A stretch of 64,000 nucleotides of DNA from Paenibacillus beijingensis (GTDB lineage: Bacteria; Bacillota; Bacilli; Paenibacillales; Paenibacillaceae), in assembly GCF_000961095.1 (NCBI RefSeq), contig NZ_CP011058.1, positions 4,790,001 to 4,854,000 of the forward strand, written 5' to 3'. A model generated the notes under the pieces. It had not been told where the DNA came from and ran no database searches. It saw nothing but the letters and a program-made list of their open reading frames with translations. The position numbers and the translations under genes were made by a program. Positions 45,597 to 54,747 of this stretch are shown here, in pieces; the first letter of the stretch is position 1, and each line of letters opens with the position of its first letter.

Positions 45597-48500
45597 ATGA
45601 TGCTGCAGGAAAAGCAAAGATTCCTCCGAGTATTGCCGGGTCGAATACGCATCGAAATTTCCGGATTAAAGGGGAATCCAAATACGGCCCGAATGGTGCG
45701 GGATCGTCTGTCATCTGTCGCTGGGATACGCCGTATTGTTCCTTGCAGCGTGACGGGGCGCGTTTTGATCGAATACGATGAGAGCACGGTTGAAATTCAG
45801 GCTATCATCCACACGATTCAAAAGGTAGAAAGATTCGTTCAGGAAGGCGATCCCGATTCTCAAGCCGGACAAACAGCCGCCGCTCCCGCAGCTCATGTCC
45901 CTGCAGCAGCAGCAGTAAAAGAAGCTGCAGCCGCCTCAGAGTGGTTAGAGGAGCAGGATTTGAGGGATCAATTGGGTCCGGTAGTTTCTTTGGATACCCG
46001 ACCCCCGAGAGAGAAAGTGCCGCTTCCGCTTGCGGCAGCGATGGGCGGGGTTGCCTTTTTAGGGGCAAAACGGCTGTTTTACGGTCCATCATCTTTGGCT
46101 GCCAGTCCGGTACCTTTTTATATGTCGGGCTTGCTGTCGGTTGTTACCGGCTATCCATTTTTAAGACGGGGCTTTGAATCCTTTTCACAGACAAAAAAAT
46201 GGAATTCGGATTTGGTGCTCGGAACGTCGGCTTTAGCGCTTGCTTTAGTAAGGGAAAATTTGGTTGTTCTTGCGGGACTTAGCATTCTTCAATATATGAA
46301 CTGGAAACGAAGCCGGCTGGCGATTGGACCGGGAGACGAAAATATGCTTTCTCCGGAAATACAGAGCTACAGCGAGAAAGCGGCCAAATGGGGACTGATC
46401 GGAGGAGCCGCAACGTGGGCAATTACCCGCAACCCGCTTAAAGGCATTGCGGTATTGCTTGCCGCGAATCCCCGTCCGGCTACAATACCTGCACAGTACG
46501 CGTGGCGGCAGGCCGAAGTCGTCTCCCATGAACGAAACTTGGCTGTCCCTTCGAACGGCTCGCTGCCGCAATTGGCCAGGACAAATACGATCCTCATTGA
46601 AGATGCGTCAATGCTGCTTCATGAAGAGGATAGCACGGATTCTCTTACCTGTATCACTAAAGAAGAGGATGAAGAGAGGTTAATCTGTTGTGCCGCTTCA
46701 TTAATGAAGAACACCGATCATCCGTGGAAGAATGAAGTATGGGATCATGCGGTTCGGACATGCCGAACAATTCGGTCGGCCTTTCATGTTACTGAGGTAG
46801 AGGACGGACTAACGGGCGAAATTAACGAAATGCCCGTATTCGTCGGAAGTGCCGCTTGTCTCCAGCGGAACGGCATCTCTTGCGATACCTATTTAATCGA
46901 TGCCAAGCGGTTGGAACGGAAAGGGTTCAAAGTGCTGTTTGTCGCCAAAGCGGGTCACAAACCTGAACCGTGCTTTGGTTTTATTGCGCGAAAAGAGGCA
47001 TCCGTTTTAAACGACCTGGGGAAAAAGCTGTCTTTGTTTGTGGAGAAAGGTTACCGCATTGGCGTGCTGCAAAACGAAAACGAAGTTAGTAAGGCGTGCT
47101 TGGAGAAGAACGGGTTTGAGACAAGCTGGCTGGAGCTTCAGCCGGGTGAAATGATCGAACGGCTTGCCGGGATGAGGCAGCAGGGGGAAGGAGCGCTTAT
47201 CGTTGCCGGCTTTGAGCGAAGCCCTTTAAACGAGTATTTGGCGGAAGCGGGCATTCCTTCCATCCATGAGGATCAAATCCCGGATATATTGGAAACAAAG
47301 CAATATGCGATGCAAGTGGACCGAACCGTCAACGAGCATTTCCAAATTACGAAAGGATGGAACTTAATCGGTTCCGCATTGGCATCGATCGGTACGTTAA
47401 GCGCACCGGTAGTCAATTTGGCTGCGGATGCGTTATCGCTCGTTTTTCTGACCAGATCCAAAAAGGCAGCCGAAACGGCTTGCCCGGCCATCCCGGCAAC
47501 AAGCTTGCAGGAGGTGGCCGCTTCGAGCGACAAACCGGCATGGCATGCCTTTACCGGCGAACAGCTGGCCAGCCGCTTTCAGGTTGACGCGCTGGGTGGA
47601 ATTCCGGTATCCCGGATCTCCCAGCTTCAAAGCGTTCACGGTAAGAACGTATTGGAAGGCAAAAAGCCTGTCCCATGGCTCGTGACATATCTCGGCCAGT
47701 TTAAGGAATTTACAACCCTTATTCTGCTAGGGACAACTTCGTTAGCGTTATTTACCGGCGGTATTTTTGATGGCATCGCAATGGGGGCAATCTTGCTTGC
47801 CAACGCCGCGATTAGCACGATTCAAGAGCGGAAAGCGGAGAAGGTCGTCCAGTCTTTAAATCAATTTCAACCGCCATTCTGCAGAGTCGTGCGCGATGGC
47901 GCTGAATATGAAATTTCCGCAGCGGAGCTCGTTCCCGGCGATCTTGTCCGTTTCGAGGCGGGCGACCGAGTGCCGGCCGACATCCGGATTGTGCAGGCTT
48001 GGAACCTTCGCGCCAGCGAAGCGGCCTTAACCGGGGAATCGCTCCCGATTGAGAAAAACGCGGCGTCGCTCGAAGAGCATTGCCCGCTTTCGGATCGGAC
48101 GAACATGCTTTATATGGGCACCGATATCTGCGGCGGCAAAGGCGAAGGTATCGTTGTTAACACCGGGATGACGACCGAAATGGGTCATCTTGTTTCGCTG
48201 TTGAAACAGGAGGAAAAAGAGGTCACACCTCTGCAAGAAAAGGTAACCTCCATAAGCAAAACGTTTGTAAAAGGCGCTTTGGCCGCCGGAGCGATCGTTT
48301 TTGTTACCGGCTTGCTTCGCGGCGTTCCGATAAACCAAATGGTATCGACTTCGATTGCACTCGCGGCTTCTGCCATTCCGGAAGGGCTTCCGGTGACGAT
48401 TACAATTGCGCTGAGCGCAGGTATTTTCCGTATGGCCAAAAAGAAAACGCTTGTCCGGAAACTGTCCGCACTTGAAACGCTGGGGAGAACAACAATCATC

Positions 48501-50279
48501 TGCACGGATAAGACCGGAACGCTCACTCAAAACGAGATGATGGTCCGGACCGTCGCTACCGTCAATAGAGCATGGACGGTTACCGGCAATGGGTACGAGC
48601 CTGTCGGAGAAATTCAAGAGGTAACACCGGAAGCAGCTGCAGCACTGGCCGCGGAGTTACAACCGGAAGCCGGAAGTGACGATCCGCTGTTTAATCGCGA
48701 TTTGAAACGGATGCTCGAAATAGGCGCACTCTGCAACAACAGCAAGCTCGAGCAGGAAGACGGAAGATGGATCATCAAAGGGGATCCGACGGAAGGGGCA
48801 CTGCTGACGCTTGCAGCCAAAAACGGGATCTGGCTGCAAAACTTGACCGGTTGGCACAGAAGCAAGGAAGTGCCGTTCGACTCCAGTACCGGAAAAATGA
48901 GCGTTGTTTGTCACGATCAAGCGGCCGACAGCAGCTGTTACATGTTTACGAAAGGCGGGGTGGAGGCCGTACTTCGCCGCTGCAGCCGCTATCAGGCGAA
49001 TGGCGAGCTGTTCGAATTGACTGAAGAGCATAAAAAGCAAATATTGCTGCAAAACGAGCAATTTTCTTCCGAAGCGCTGCGGGTGCTTGCATTCGCCTAC
49101 CGTCCCGTGGATAGGGGAGATGCCGAAAGCTGCATTGACGAAGAGGATCTGATTTACGTCGGAATGGTAGGAATGGCCGATCCGCCGAAACCGGCGGTTG
49201 AAGAAGGGATCCGGAGTGCGCTTGCGCTGGGGGTAAAGCCGGTCATGATTACCGGAGATCACCCAATTACGGCCATTGCGATCGGTAAACAAATCGGCAT
49301 CTACGATGGTACGCAGCAAGTATTATCCGGTCATGAACTCGACCGGATAAGTGACGAAGAACTGATTGATATCGTGGAGAGCGTATCGATCTTTGCGAGG
49401 GTAACGCCTGAGCATAAGCTGCGCATCGTGAATGCTTTTCAGAAGCGGGGTCATGTCGTCGCGATGACCGGGGACGGCGTAAACGATACGCCGGCGATCA
49501 AACAGGCCGATGTCGGCATCGCAATGGGCAAAACGGGAACAGAAGTGACCAAAGAAGCGGCGGATATGGTGCTGCAGCACGATCATTTCGGCTCCATTGT
49601 GGATGGGGTTAAAGAGGGCCGCACGATCATCGGCAACATCCGCAAAGCGCTTGGATGCTTGCTCACCGGCAACCTTGCCGAAATTATCGTGACCAGCGCG
49701 GCCGTAATGATCGGCCTGCCGATCCCGCTTGTGCCCGTGCAAATCTTATTGATGAATTTGTTGACCGATGCGCTGCCGGCGATGGTTCTCGCCGTCAATC
49801 CCGGTAACAAGAGCGGCATCACGGAAAAGACCGATATCGTGGACAGCGGTTTGTACCGAAAGGTCGTCGTACGCGGCGTCATGCTTGGACTCGGTTCGCT
49901 CGGACTGTTTGCGGCCAGCCTGGCGGCCGGAGCTCCTGTCCAAGTCGCGCAAAGTGTCGCTTTCGCCACTCTTGTTGCGGGCCAGCTGATTCAAACTTTT
50001 TCATGGAGGCAGGAGGGGAATGGACAAAGCGCGCGCGAATGGACCAAGGACCGCTTCTTGATCGGCGCGCTCAGCCTGTCATGGCTTGCGCTGCTCTCGG
50101 CTCTTTATGTTCCGCCGTTAGCAACGTTCTTCCACACGGCGCCGTTGTCGCTTGTCCATTGGGTTCCGGTATTGGCGGTAGCCGGCTCGGTCTCCTTGTT
50201 TTCCAAACCGGTTCTGGCATTTCTGTCACGAAAAAAGGTTACGGCTCCAAAATTGCAACTTACCGGGGCAGCGGCATAA
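45597..50279 (+). CDS. Giant P-type cation ATPase with degenerate N-terminal half (CtpI/CtpH-like)
   Basis: About 1560 residues. Residues 5-65 form an HMA-like fold without a CxxC metal motif (RFLRVLPGRIRIEISGL). Residues about 130-650 look like a P1B-type ATPase that has lost its DKTGT motif and other catalytic residues. From about 690 a complete P2-type pump follows: AALTGESLPI (TGES near 812), SAIPEGLPVT, ICTDKTGTLT (Asp 971) and MTGDGVNDTPAIKQADVGIAMG. The double layout resembles mycobacterial CtpH/CtpI. The cation is unknown; PEGLP favours Ca2+-like ions. The ATG at 45597 follows GGAGGAGC. Confidence 0.9.
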   Translation: MMLQEKQRFLRVLPGRIRIEISGLKGNPNTARMVRDRLSSVAGIRRIVPCSVTGRVLIEYDESTVEIQAIIHTIQKVERFVQEGDPDSQAGQTAAAPAAHVPAAAAVKEAAAASEWLEEQDLRDQLGPVVSLDTRPPREKVPLPLAAAMGGVAFLGAKRLFYGPSSLAASPVPFYMSGLLSVVTGYPFLRRGFESFSQTKKWNSDLVLGTSALALALVRENLVVLAGLSILQYMNWKRSRLAIGPGDENMLSPEIQSYSEKAAKWGLIGGAATWAITRNPLKGIAVLLAANPRPATIPAQYAWRQAEVVSHERNLAVPSNGSLPQLARTNTILIEDASMLLHEEDSTDSLTCITKEEDEERLICCAASLMKNTDHPWKNEVWDHAVRTCRTIRSAFHVTEVEDGLTGEINEMPVFVGSAACLQRNGISCDTYLIDAKRLERKGFKVLFVAKAGHKPEPCFGFIARKEASVLNDLGKKLSLFVEKGYRIGVLQNENEVSKACLEKNGFETSWLELQPGEMIERLAGMRQQGEGALIVAGFERSPLNEYLAEAGIPSIHEDQIPDILETKQYAMQVDRTVNEHFQITKGWNLIGSALASIGTLSAPVVNLAADALSLVFLTRSKKAAETACPAIPATSLQEVAASSDKPAWHAFTGEQLASRFQVDALGGIPVSRISQLQSVHGKNVLEGKKPVPWLVTYLGQFKEFTTLILLGTTSLALFTGGIFDGIAMGAILLANAAISTIQERKAEKVVQSLNQFQPPFCRVVRDGAEYEISAAELVPGDLVRFEAGDRVPADIRIVQAWNLRASEAALTGESLPIEKNAASLEEHCPLSDRTNMLYMGTDICGGKGEGIVVNTGMTTEMGHLVSLLKQEEKEVTPLQEKVTSISKTFVKGALAAGAIVFVTGLLRGVPINQMVSTSIALAASAIPEGLPVTITIALSAGIFRMAKKKTLVRKLSALETLGRTTIICTDKTGTLTQNEMMVRTVATVNRAWTVTGNGYEPVGEIQEVTPEAAAALAAELQPEAGSDDPLFNRDLKRMLEIGALCNNSKLEQEDGRWIIKGDPTEGALLTLAAKNGIWLQNLTGWHRSKEVPFDSSTGKMSVVCHDQAADSSCYMFTKGGVEAVLRRCSRYQANGELFELTEEHKKQILLQNEQFSSEALRVLAFAYRPVDRGDAESCIDEEDLIYVGMVGMADPPKPAVEEGIRSALALGVKPVMITGDHPITAIAIGKQIGIYDGTQQVLSGHELDRISDEELIDIVESVSIFARVTPEHKLRIVNAFQKRGHVVAMTGDGVNDTPAIKQADVGIAMGKTGTEVTKEAADMVLQHDHFGSIVDGVKEGRTIIGNIRKALGCLLTGNLAEIIVTSAAVMIGLPIPLVPVQILLMNLLTDALPAMVLAVNPGNKSGITEKTDIVDSGLYRKVVVRGVMLGLGSLGLFAASLAAGAPVQVAQSVAFATLVAGQLIQTFSWRQEGNGQSAREWTKDRFLIGALSLSWLALLSALYVPPLATFFHTAPLSLVHWVPVLAVAGSVSLFSKPVLAFLSRKKVTAPKLQLTGAAA

Positions 50280-50324
50280 GCCGCTGTTCCGGTCCCATAT
50301 CGTATGCGGCTGGAGGCTGATTCC

Positions 50325-50588
50325 ATGATCGTCAAACATTTCGAAAAAATTATTGTAGGCGCTGCACTTGCGGCAGCGGCTACGACACTGCTGCCAATTG
50401 CAAAATCAACGATGCGTCCATTGCTGGCAGCCGGATGGGAAGCGGGGGAAGGGCTTATGAACCGCACCCGGTCAATCGTTCAAATTGCAAAAGAAGAAAT
50501 CGAAGATATTGTGGCAGAGGCGCAGTTCGAACGAATGAAAAAACAGCTCGATCAAGACATTGCATCATCAGAGCAAGGAGATCGATAG
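50325..50588 (+). CDS. DUF5132-type small membrane-associated protein
   Basis: An 87-residue protein. An N-terminal Ala-rich helix (KIIVGAALAAAATTLLPIA) is followed by PLLAAGWEAGEGLMNRTRSIVQIAKEEIEDIVAEAQFE, matching DUF5132, which often neighbours these large ATPases. The ATG at 50325 is nine bases after GGAGG. It is cotranscribed with the pump and is a candidate accessory subunit (inference). Confidence 0.75.
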   Translation: MIVKHFEKIIVGAALAAAATTLLPIAKSTMRPLLAAGWEAGEGLMNRTRSIVQIAKEEIEDIVAEAQFERMKKQLDQDIASSEQGDR

Positions 50589-50589
50589 A

Positions 50590-50814
50590 ATGGAAGAGAA
50601 GTCCGTAGATTATCATCTGCAGCAGGCAACCGTTCACCTCGAAGCTGCATTGTCAAAAAGCATCAGCCATGTGATTGATCATCAGCAAGATAAAAAAATG
50701 ATCGGCGGCAAATGGGAGCAGTTTTTGGGCCAATTTATCGGATTGGTCCGTGAAAAAGGGAAGCAATCCAAGGTGAACGTCCTATCATGGATTACATTTC
50801 CGCGTTTACGGTAA
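50590..50814 (+). CDS. Small uncharacterised protein of the ATPase operon
   Basis: A 74-residue soluble protein, MEEKSVDYHLQQATVHLEA at its start and KGKQSKVNVLSWITF near its end. The ATG at 50590 comes one base after the DUF5132 stop and behind AAGGAGATCG. No family was recognised. Tight spacing puts it in the ATPase operon. Confidence 0.7.
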   Translation: MEEKSVDYHLQQATVHLEAALSKSISHVIDHQQDKKMIGGKWEQFLGQFIGLVREKGKQSKVNVLSWITFPRLR

Positions 50815-50869
50815 GCATGTTCAGAGACAGTCGATTTCCAGGCTGTCTTTTTTCGCGTTCCTGGATTTA

Positions 50870-50897
50870 AGTTGACATAACTATATTAATGTAAACT
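50870..50897 (+). repeat. Xer/dif-like 28-bp site, copy 4
   Basis: Left arm AGTTGACATAA, centre CTATAT, right arm TAATGTAAACT. The right arm differs by one base from the XerD half-site TTATGTAAACT of Bacillus subtilis dif (from memory). It lies 420 bases before the cassette array. Confidence 0.6.
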
Positions 50898-51315
50898 TAA
50901 AACATAAAAAATTGGCTTAAACCGAGTCCTGGGAAAATAATAAGCAAGAGAATTTCGGAAAGCAAAGAACCCCGCACAAACAAGAGGAGAATGACGGCTG
51001 TAAAATCATCATTTGATAATCGTCGTTTCCTTTTCTTGTTAGTCGCTTGAGATATGCCCAAATTAATTCGTTCCGCAAGAGCATACCGTGCCCCGAATTG
51101 GTGCGGCTTAAATGCGCTTTCGATACGAGTCGCGCCGATTGCCGTAAGTTGATATCACAACTACTATAATAAACTGGGAGGCTGATTCATTTGCTGCCTT
51201 CCACGAGCAATTGAGGAACCCTCTTTGACGCAAAACCAAAGGAAAATAAAGGGGATTTAGATACTTTCGTGAATACTTCAATAATGAAATGATTTGTGAA
51301 GTTCGTAAAAAAGAC
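50898..51315. other. Gene-free border between ATPase operon and cassette array
   Basis: No gene is supported. A long imperfect inverted repeat (AACAAGAGGAGAATGACG against CGTCGTTTCCTTTTCTTGTT, 50979-51040) fills the left part. Near 51262 a TTCGTGAATAC sequence matches the right arm of the downstream attC sites, so this may be the worn end of an earlier attC or the insertion site of the array. Confidence 0.45.
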
Positions 51316-51388
51316 GTTATCTGAAACATCCGCTTTTTTTAAAATCCATATATTCAGTCACCTAAAACTTAGTTGGTGGTGTATTTAA

Positions 51389-51700
51389 ATGAAGAAGATC
51401 GCTGTTGTTGATCTCTATTTTCCAAGTGAAAATGAAGGTGGACAAAAGAAAATACCAGTAAGTGACTTTTCAACACCAATTAAGTTCGAAGATGATCCAG
51501 AGTATGAATTTGGTGCATGGAGTATGGTAATCGAATTACATAATAAACCTAACTATTCAAGAGAAACTACTGCAGACATGTATTTTCTTTTTTGTGATTC
51601 TAAAGAAGTACCTAATCATTTATTAGAAGTAGGCAAAGATTTTATATTATTAAATAGTAAAACAGTAGCTAAAGGGAAAATAATATCTATTAAAGAATAA
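51389..51700 (+). CDS. Cassette 1 gene: uncharacterised 103-residue protein
   Basis: The protein begins KKIAVVDLYFPSENEGGQKK and ends ILLNSKTVAKGKIISIKE, a pattern reminiscent of a small EF-Tu-like beta barrel. No firm family was recognised. The ATG follows GGTGGTG. It lies between the left array boundary (51316) and attC-1. Base composition is clearly AT-richer than the preceding ATPase operon. Confidence 0.75.
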   Translation: MKKIAVVDLYFPSENEGGQKKIPVSDFSTPIKFEDDPEYEFGAWSMVIELHNKPNYSRETTADMYFLFCDSKEVPNHLLEVGKDFILLNSKTVAKGKIISIKE

Positions 51701-51742
51701 AGAGACTATTTTTTTAGTTAACTCGAAGAAGGAGGATGCATC

Positions 51743-51904
51743 AGATAACACCGTATTCCCGCTGCGGGCTGACGCCCTTGGTCCGGCCGAAGTTGAAAAG
51801 CAGGGAAGCGGAATCAGCCGGACAACCCTGTGAGCCTAAGTCTGAAGACCCGTTCCCGTTGGTCACTTAAGGCTCTCGGGTTCGTGAATACAAGAACGTT
51901 ATGC
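51743..51904 (+). repeat. attC-1
   Basis: Left core AGATAAC, right core GTTATGC, 162 bp. Inner hairpins are GGGCTGACGCCC, GGTCCGGC/GCCGGAC and GAGCCTAAG/CTTAAGGCTC. The left core is the reverse complement of GTTATCT at 51316, the left end of cassette 1. Confidence 0.85.
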
Positions 51905-51930
51905 GAAATTATTGCATTGGAGAAAAAGAA

Positions 51931-52536
51931 ATGAAAACAGTACCTGGTAACAAGAAGAAAATTCGAGGATGGAAAAGACAACTTAGAAGTGTAGAACAGT
52001 GGAAGCAACAAAATCTTGAGTTAGATATTGAACATCTTCTTAAGCATAATCGCGATTACGTTAAGATTTGGATTGATCCTTGGTACAGATTAATAAGAAG
52101 GAACCCACCGGTATGGCTCTCAAGAATAATGCTAAAAGCATTAGTTGAGATATATCATAGTTGGAATAAAACACTTATTAGTCTTGGAGAACCTTATTAC
52201 CTGAGAATATGGCTTTTTGACCCTAACTTTATTAATTCTCAAGTTGTTGTTGCAATTAGAGATTGTCTGGATTTTTATAAATTCAATGAGGGTATAAACG
52301 CTAAATCGTTTCCCCAAGAAAAATATCAACTAGAACAGTTAACAGATTTTCATTGGAAGCAGTGTATTGATGAGACAATATATTTTAAGAACATTGATGA
52401 ATTAGAAGAGGAGTTTATCACCAAGTTAACAAAGAAGGCATATGCAATCGAAGAAACTACCATTGATAATAAACCCGACACAATGTACAAGATATATGAA
52501 GGTGAAATATGGGAAGGAAGCATAAAGACTTTGTAA
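51931..52536 (+). CDS. Cassette 2 gene: uncharacterised 201-residue protein
   Basis: Soluble, charged and Trp-rich, with DYVKIWIDPWYRLIRRNPPVW and PYYLRIWLFDPNFINSQ. The ATG at 51931 is seven bases after GGAGA; the upstream frame runs into the attC core and is not used. No family was recognised. The aromatic, acidic character resembles stand-alone immunity proteins, but that is only an impression. Confidence 0.75.
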   Translation: MKTVPGNKKKIRGWKRQLRSVEQWKQQNLELDIEHLLKHNRDYVKIWIDPWYRLIRRNPPVWLSRIMLKALVEIYHSWNKTLISLGEPYYLRIWLFDPNFINSQVVVAIRDCLDFYKFNEGINAKSFPQEKYQLEQLTDFHWKQCIDETIYFKNIDELEEEFITKLTKKAYAIEETTIDNKPDTMYKIYEGEIWEGSIKTL

Positions 52537-52561
52537 GTAAATTCGTGATGGCAATAACATC

Positions 52562-52723
52562 GCATAACACCGTATTCACGCTGCGGAGCTGACGCTCCTT
52601 GGTCTGCAGAGGTAATAAGCAGAGAAGATAATTCAGCAGACAACCCTGCACTGGCTAAGTCCGTCGGACCCGGCGCTATCGCGCCTTAAGCCAGTGAGGG
52701 TTCGTGAATACAAAACGTTATGT
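52562..52723 (+). repeat. attC-2
   Basis: Left core GCATAAC, right core GTTATGT, 162 bp. Arms are GTATTCACG/CGTGAATAC, with inner CACTGGCTAAG/CTTAAGCCAGTG. The left core matches GTTATGC at 51898. Confidence 0.88.
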
Positions 52724-52749
52724 GAAACCGCCAATAAAAGGAGAAACAA

Positions 52750-53370
52750 ATGACAAGAGAACAATTTAATCTCATGAGTTTTTTAGAGGGTTATGTTAGA
52801 AATTATAGAAAATTAAATCTCCATCAAGCAACTAATCGCTCAATGTTTACCAAAAGAGAGATTGATTATTTTGCGAATTTAGGAGAAATGCTTGGTCTAT
52901 TTTCATTTGTAGAAGATACAAAACCTAATTTGGATTATGGTAGATCACGGCCGATGGACTTGTCGTGGTGGAAATGGGATGAAAGAATTGACAAAGAGAA
53001 TTATTTATATGTTGTTTTACATCTTGAACGAGAGAATCTATCTAGGAAAGATATTGAAACAATTGATAAATTATTTTGTGCGACAGAAGAGTATTATCTA
53101 CCACATTATGTAATAGGAATTCAAAATGTTGAAACTAAAGAGAGAATAAATTATCTCAATAAATTGGTAGAAGAAAGAAATTTGAAACAAGGATCTGAAG
53201 TTCTTATGATCTATCGCTATTATGATGAAGTGAATAGTTTAGATAGGATAGAAGCTTATCATTTCAATGAACTAAGTAAGATCATAAATAATAGAAATGC
53301 CATATCGATAGTTGATAATACTGGATATTGGTGCATGGCTTTTGAAGAAGAATATGAAACATGGAAGTGA
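52750..53370 (+). CDS. Cassette 3 gene: uncharacterised 206-residue protein
   Basis: It starts MTREQFNLMSFLEGYVRNYRK and ends NTGYWCMAFEEEYETWK. It is acidic and soluble. The ATG follows AAAGGAG. No domain was recognised. It lies wholly between attC-2 and attC-3. Confidence 0.75.
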   Translation: MTREQFNLMSFLEGYVRNYRKLNLHQATNRSMFTKREIDYFANLGEMLGLFSFVEDTKPNLDYGRSRPMDLSWWKWDERIDKENYLYVVLHLERENLSRKDIETIDKLFCATEEYYLPHYVIGIQNVETKERINYLNKLVEERNLKQGSEVLMIYRYYDEVNSLDRIEAYHFNELSKIINNRNAISIVDNTGYWCMAFEEEYETWK

Positions 53371-53402
53371 TTTTAAGGAATATTCGAAGATGTAGCGGCA
53401 TC

Positions 53403-53565
53403 ACATAACACTGTATTCCCGCTGCGTCGCTGACGCTCCTTGGTCTGCCCGAAGATAAATCGGAGAGGTTGGGTCAGGCAGATAATCCTGCGAGGCTAAG
53501 TCTGACGACCCGTTCGCTAACGCTCACTTAAGCCTCTCGGATTCGGGAATACAAGAACGTTATAC
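53403..53565 (+). repeat. attC-3
   Basis: Left core ACATAAC, right core GTTATAC, 163 bp. Arms are GTATTCCCG/CGGGAATAC, a compensated change relative to attC-2. The left core matches GTTATGT at 52717. Confidence 0.88.
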
Positions 53566-53614
53566 GCAATACCCCATAACAAATAAAAACCATAATTCTC
53601 TTGGGGGAATATAA

Positions 53615-54085
53615 ATGAAGATTTTGAAAGCCATTAAGTACATAAAAAATAAGAGTACTCTAAAGGATGGATTTCAGTTAGAAGAACCAAATTTGTTTGT
53701 CCAATGGGAGTTGGTCCCTGAGGAATTGGTTCAATTATTTAAAAGTATGCCATTAAAGAAAGTCACCAATGAATATTTTACTATTGAATGTATCTCGCTT
53801 GGTGGGCTACCTCATAAGCTTGGTTTTCATTTTTACAGTCAATCCCCAAATAGATTATACATGCTGGAGTTTTTTAGGGAATCATACCCTGATTATATAG
53901 AGTCTTTCAGGGAATTTCAGGAGCATTTTGAAAACACATTTGGTAAACCAACTAAACAATATCCTATAAATTCAGAAGGATTTCCTTCATTTGAATGGAG
54001 AATTGGGAAGAGTATACAAATTCGGCATTATATTATGGATCGGTTTGGATTAGAAGAACGATTATTCATACAGCGGGCGATATAG
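53615..54085 (+). CDS. Cassette 4 gene: uncharacterised 156-residue protein
   Basis: It starts MKILKAIKYIKNKSTLKDGF and ends IQIRHYIMDRFGLEERLFIQR. The ATG follows TTGGGGGA. No named domain was recognised; the C-terminal part looks like a small alpha/beta protein. It lies between attC-3 and attC-4. Confidence 0.72.
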   Translation: MKILKAIKYIKNKSTLKDGFQLEEPNLFVQWELVPEELVQLFKSMPLKKVTNEYFTIECISLGGLPHKLGFHFYSQSPNRLYMLEFFRESYPDYIESFREFQEHFENTFGKPTKQYPINSEGFPSFEWRIGKSIQIRHYIMDRFGLEERLFIQRAI

Positions 54086-54122
54086 GGTATCTTGAGGCAA
54101 TCTCAGAGAAGCGGGGTACTGC

Positions 54123-54286
54123 GTATAACACCGTATTCACGCTGCGGAGCTGACGCTCCTTGGTTCGCCCGAAGCAATGGCAGAGATGTTAGATCAGGCG
54201 AACAACCCTGCACCACCTAACCGCATCGCGGCCGGGACTAACGTCCCTTAAGGTGGTGAGGGTTCGTGAATACAACAACGTTATCT
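54123..54286 (+). repeat. attC-4
   Basis: Left core GTATAAC, right core GTTATCT, 164 bp. Arms are GTATTCACG/CGTGAATAC. Inner stem CACCACCTAA/TTAAGGTGGTG. The left core matches GTTATAC at 53559. Confidence 0.88.
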
Positions 54287-54334
54287 GAAATACTCGCAAG
54301 AGACATAAAAATTATAAGAAACAGGTGGGTAAAG

Positions 54335-54721
54335 CTGGATATACGTGAGCTTATTCCAAAACATAAGAAAGACTTTGAAAGCATTGAAAAACTAAAGACA
54401 CTTGACTTAGAAGAACTGAAACTAATTTTACCTGAGCTCTTGGAATGGTTACAGGATATGAACTGGCCAATCGCACGTGAGATACAAACAATACTACTTC
54501 ATTTTCCTGAAGACTTAACCCCTCATATTAGGAGAATATTCAGAACTAGCGATGGGGAATGGAAGTATTGGATATTGTATTCCCTATTAACGGATCTACC
54601 AAAACATATATTAATTGATCTTAAACCTGACTTAGAAAGAATTAATAATTATCCAACAGAGGATGAAAAAAGTTCAGATCTAAAATATATAGTAGAAGAC
54701 TTATTACAAAGACTTGAGTAG
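54335..54721 (+). CDS. Cassette 5 gene: DUF5071-type protein with a non-standard start
   Basis: The product has the DUF5071 helical-repeat-like core LKLILPELLEWLQDMNWPIAREIQTILLHFPEDLTPHIRRIF and WKYWILYSLL. The family N-terminus (DIRELIPKHKKDF) begins right after a CTG at 54335, five bases behind AGGTGGG. The only ATG/GTG/TTG in a suitable place is a GTG at 54266 inside attC-4. So it starts at CTG or inside the attC. The function of DUF5071 is unknown. Confidence 0.72.
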   Translation: MDIRELIPKHKKDFESIEKLKTLDLEELKLILPELLEWLQDMNWPIAREIQTILLHFPEDLTPHIRRIFRTSDGEWKYWILYSLLTDLPKHILIDLKPDLERINNYPTEDEKSSDLKYIVEDLLQRLE

Positions 54722-54747
54722 GATAAATCGATGAAGGCGAGTACTTC

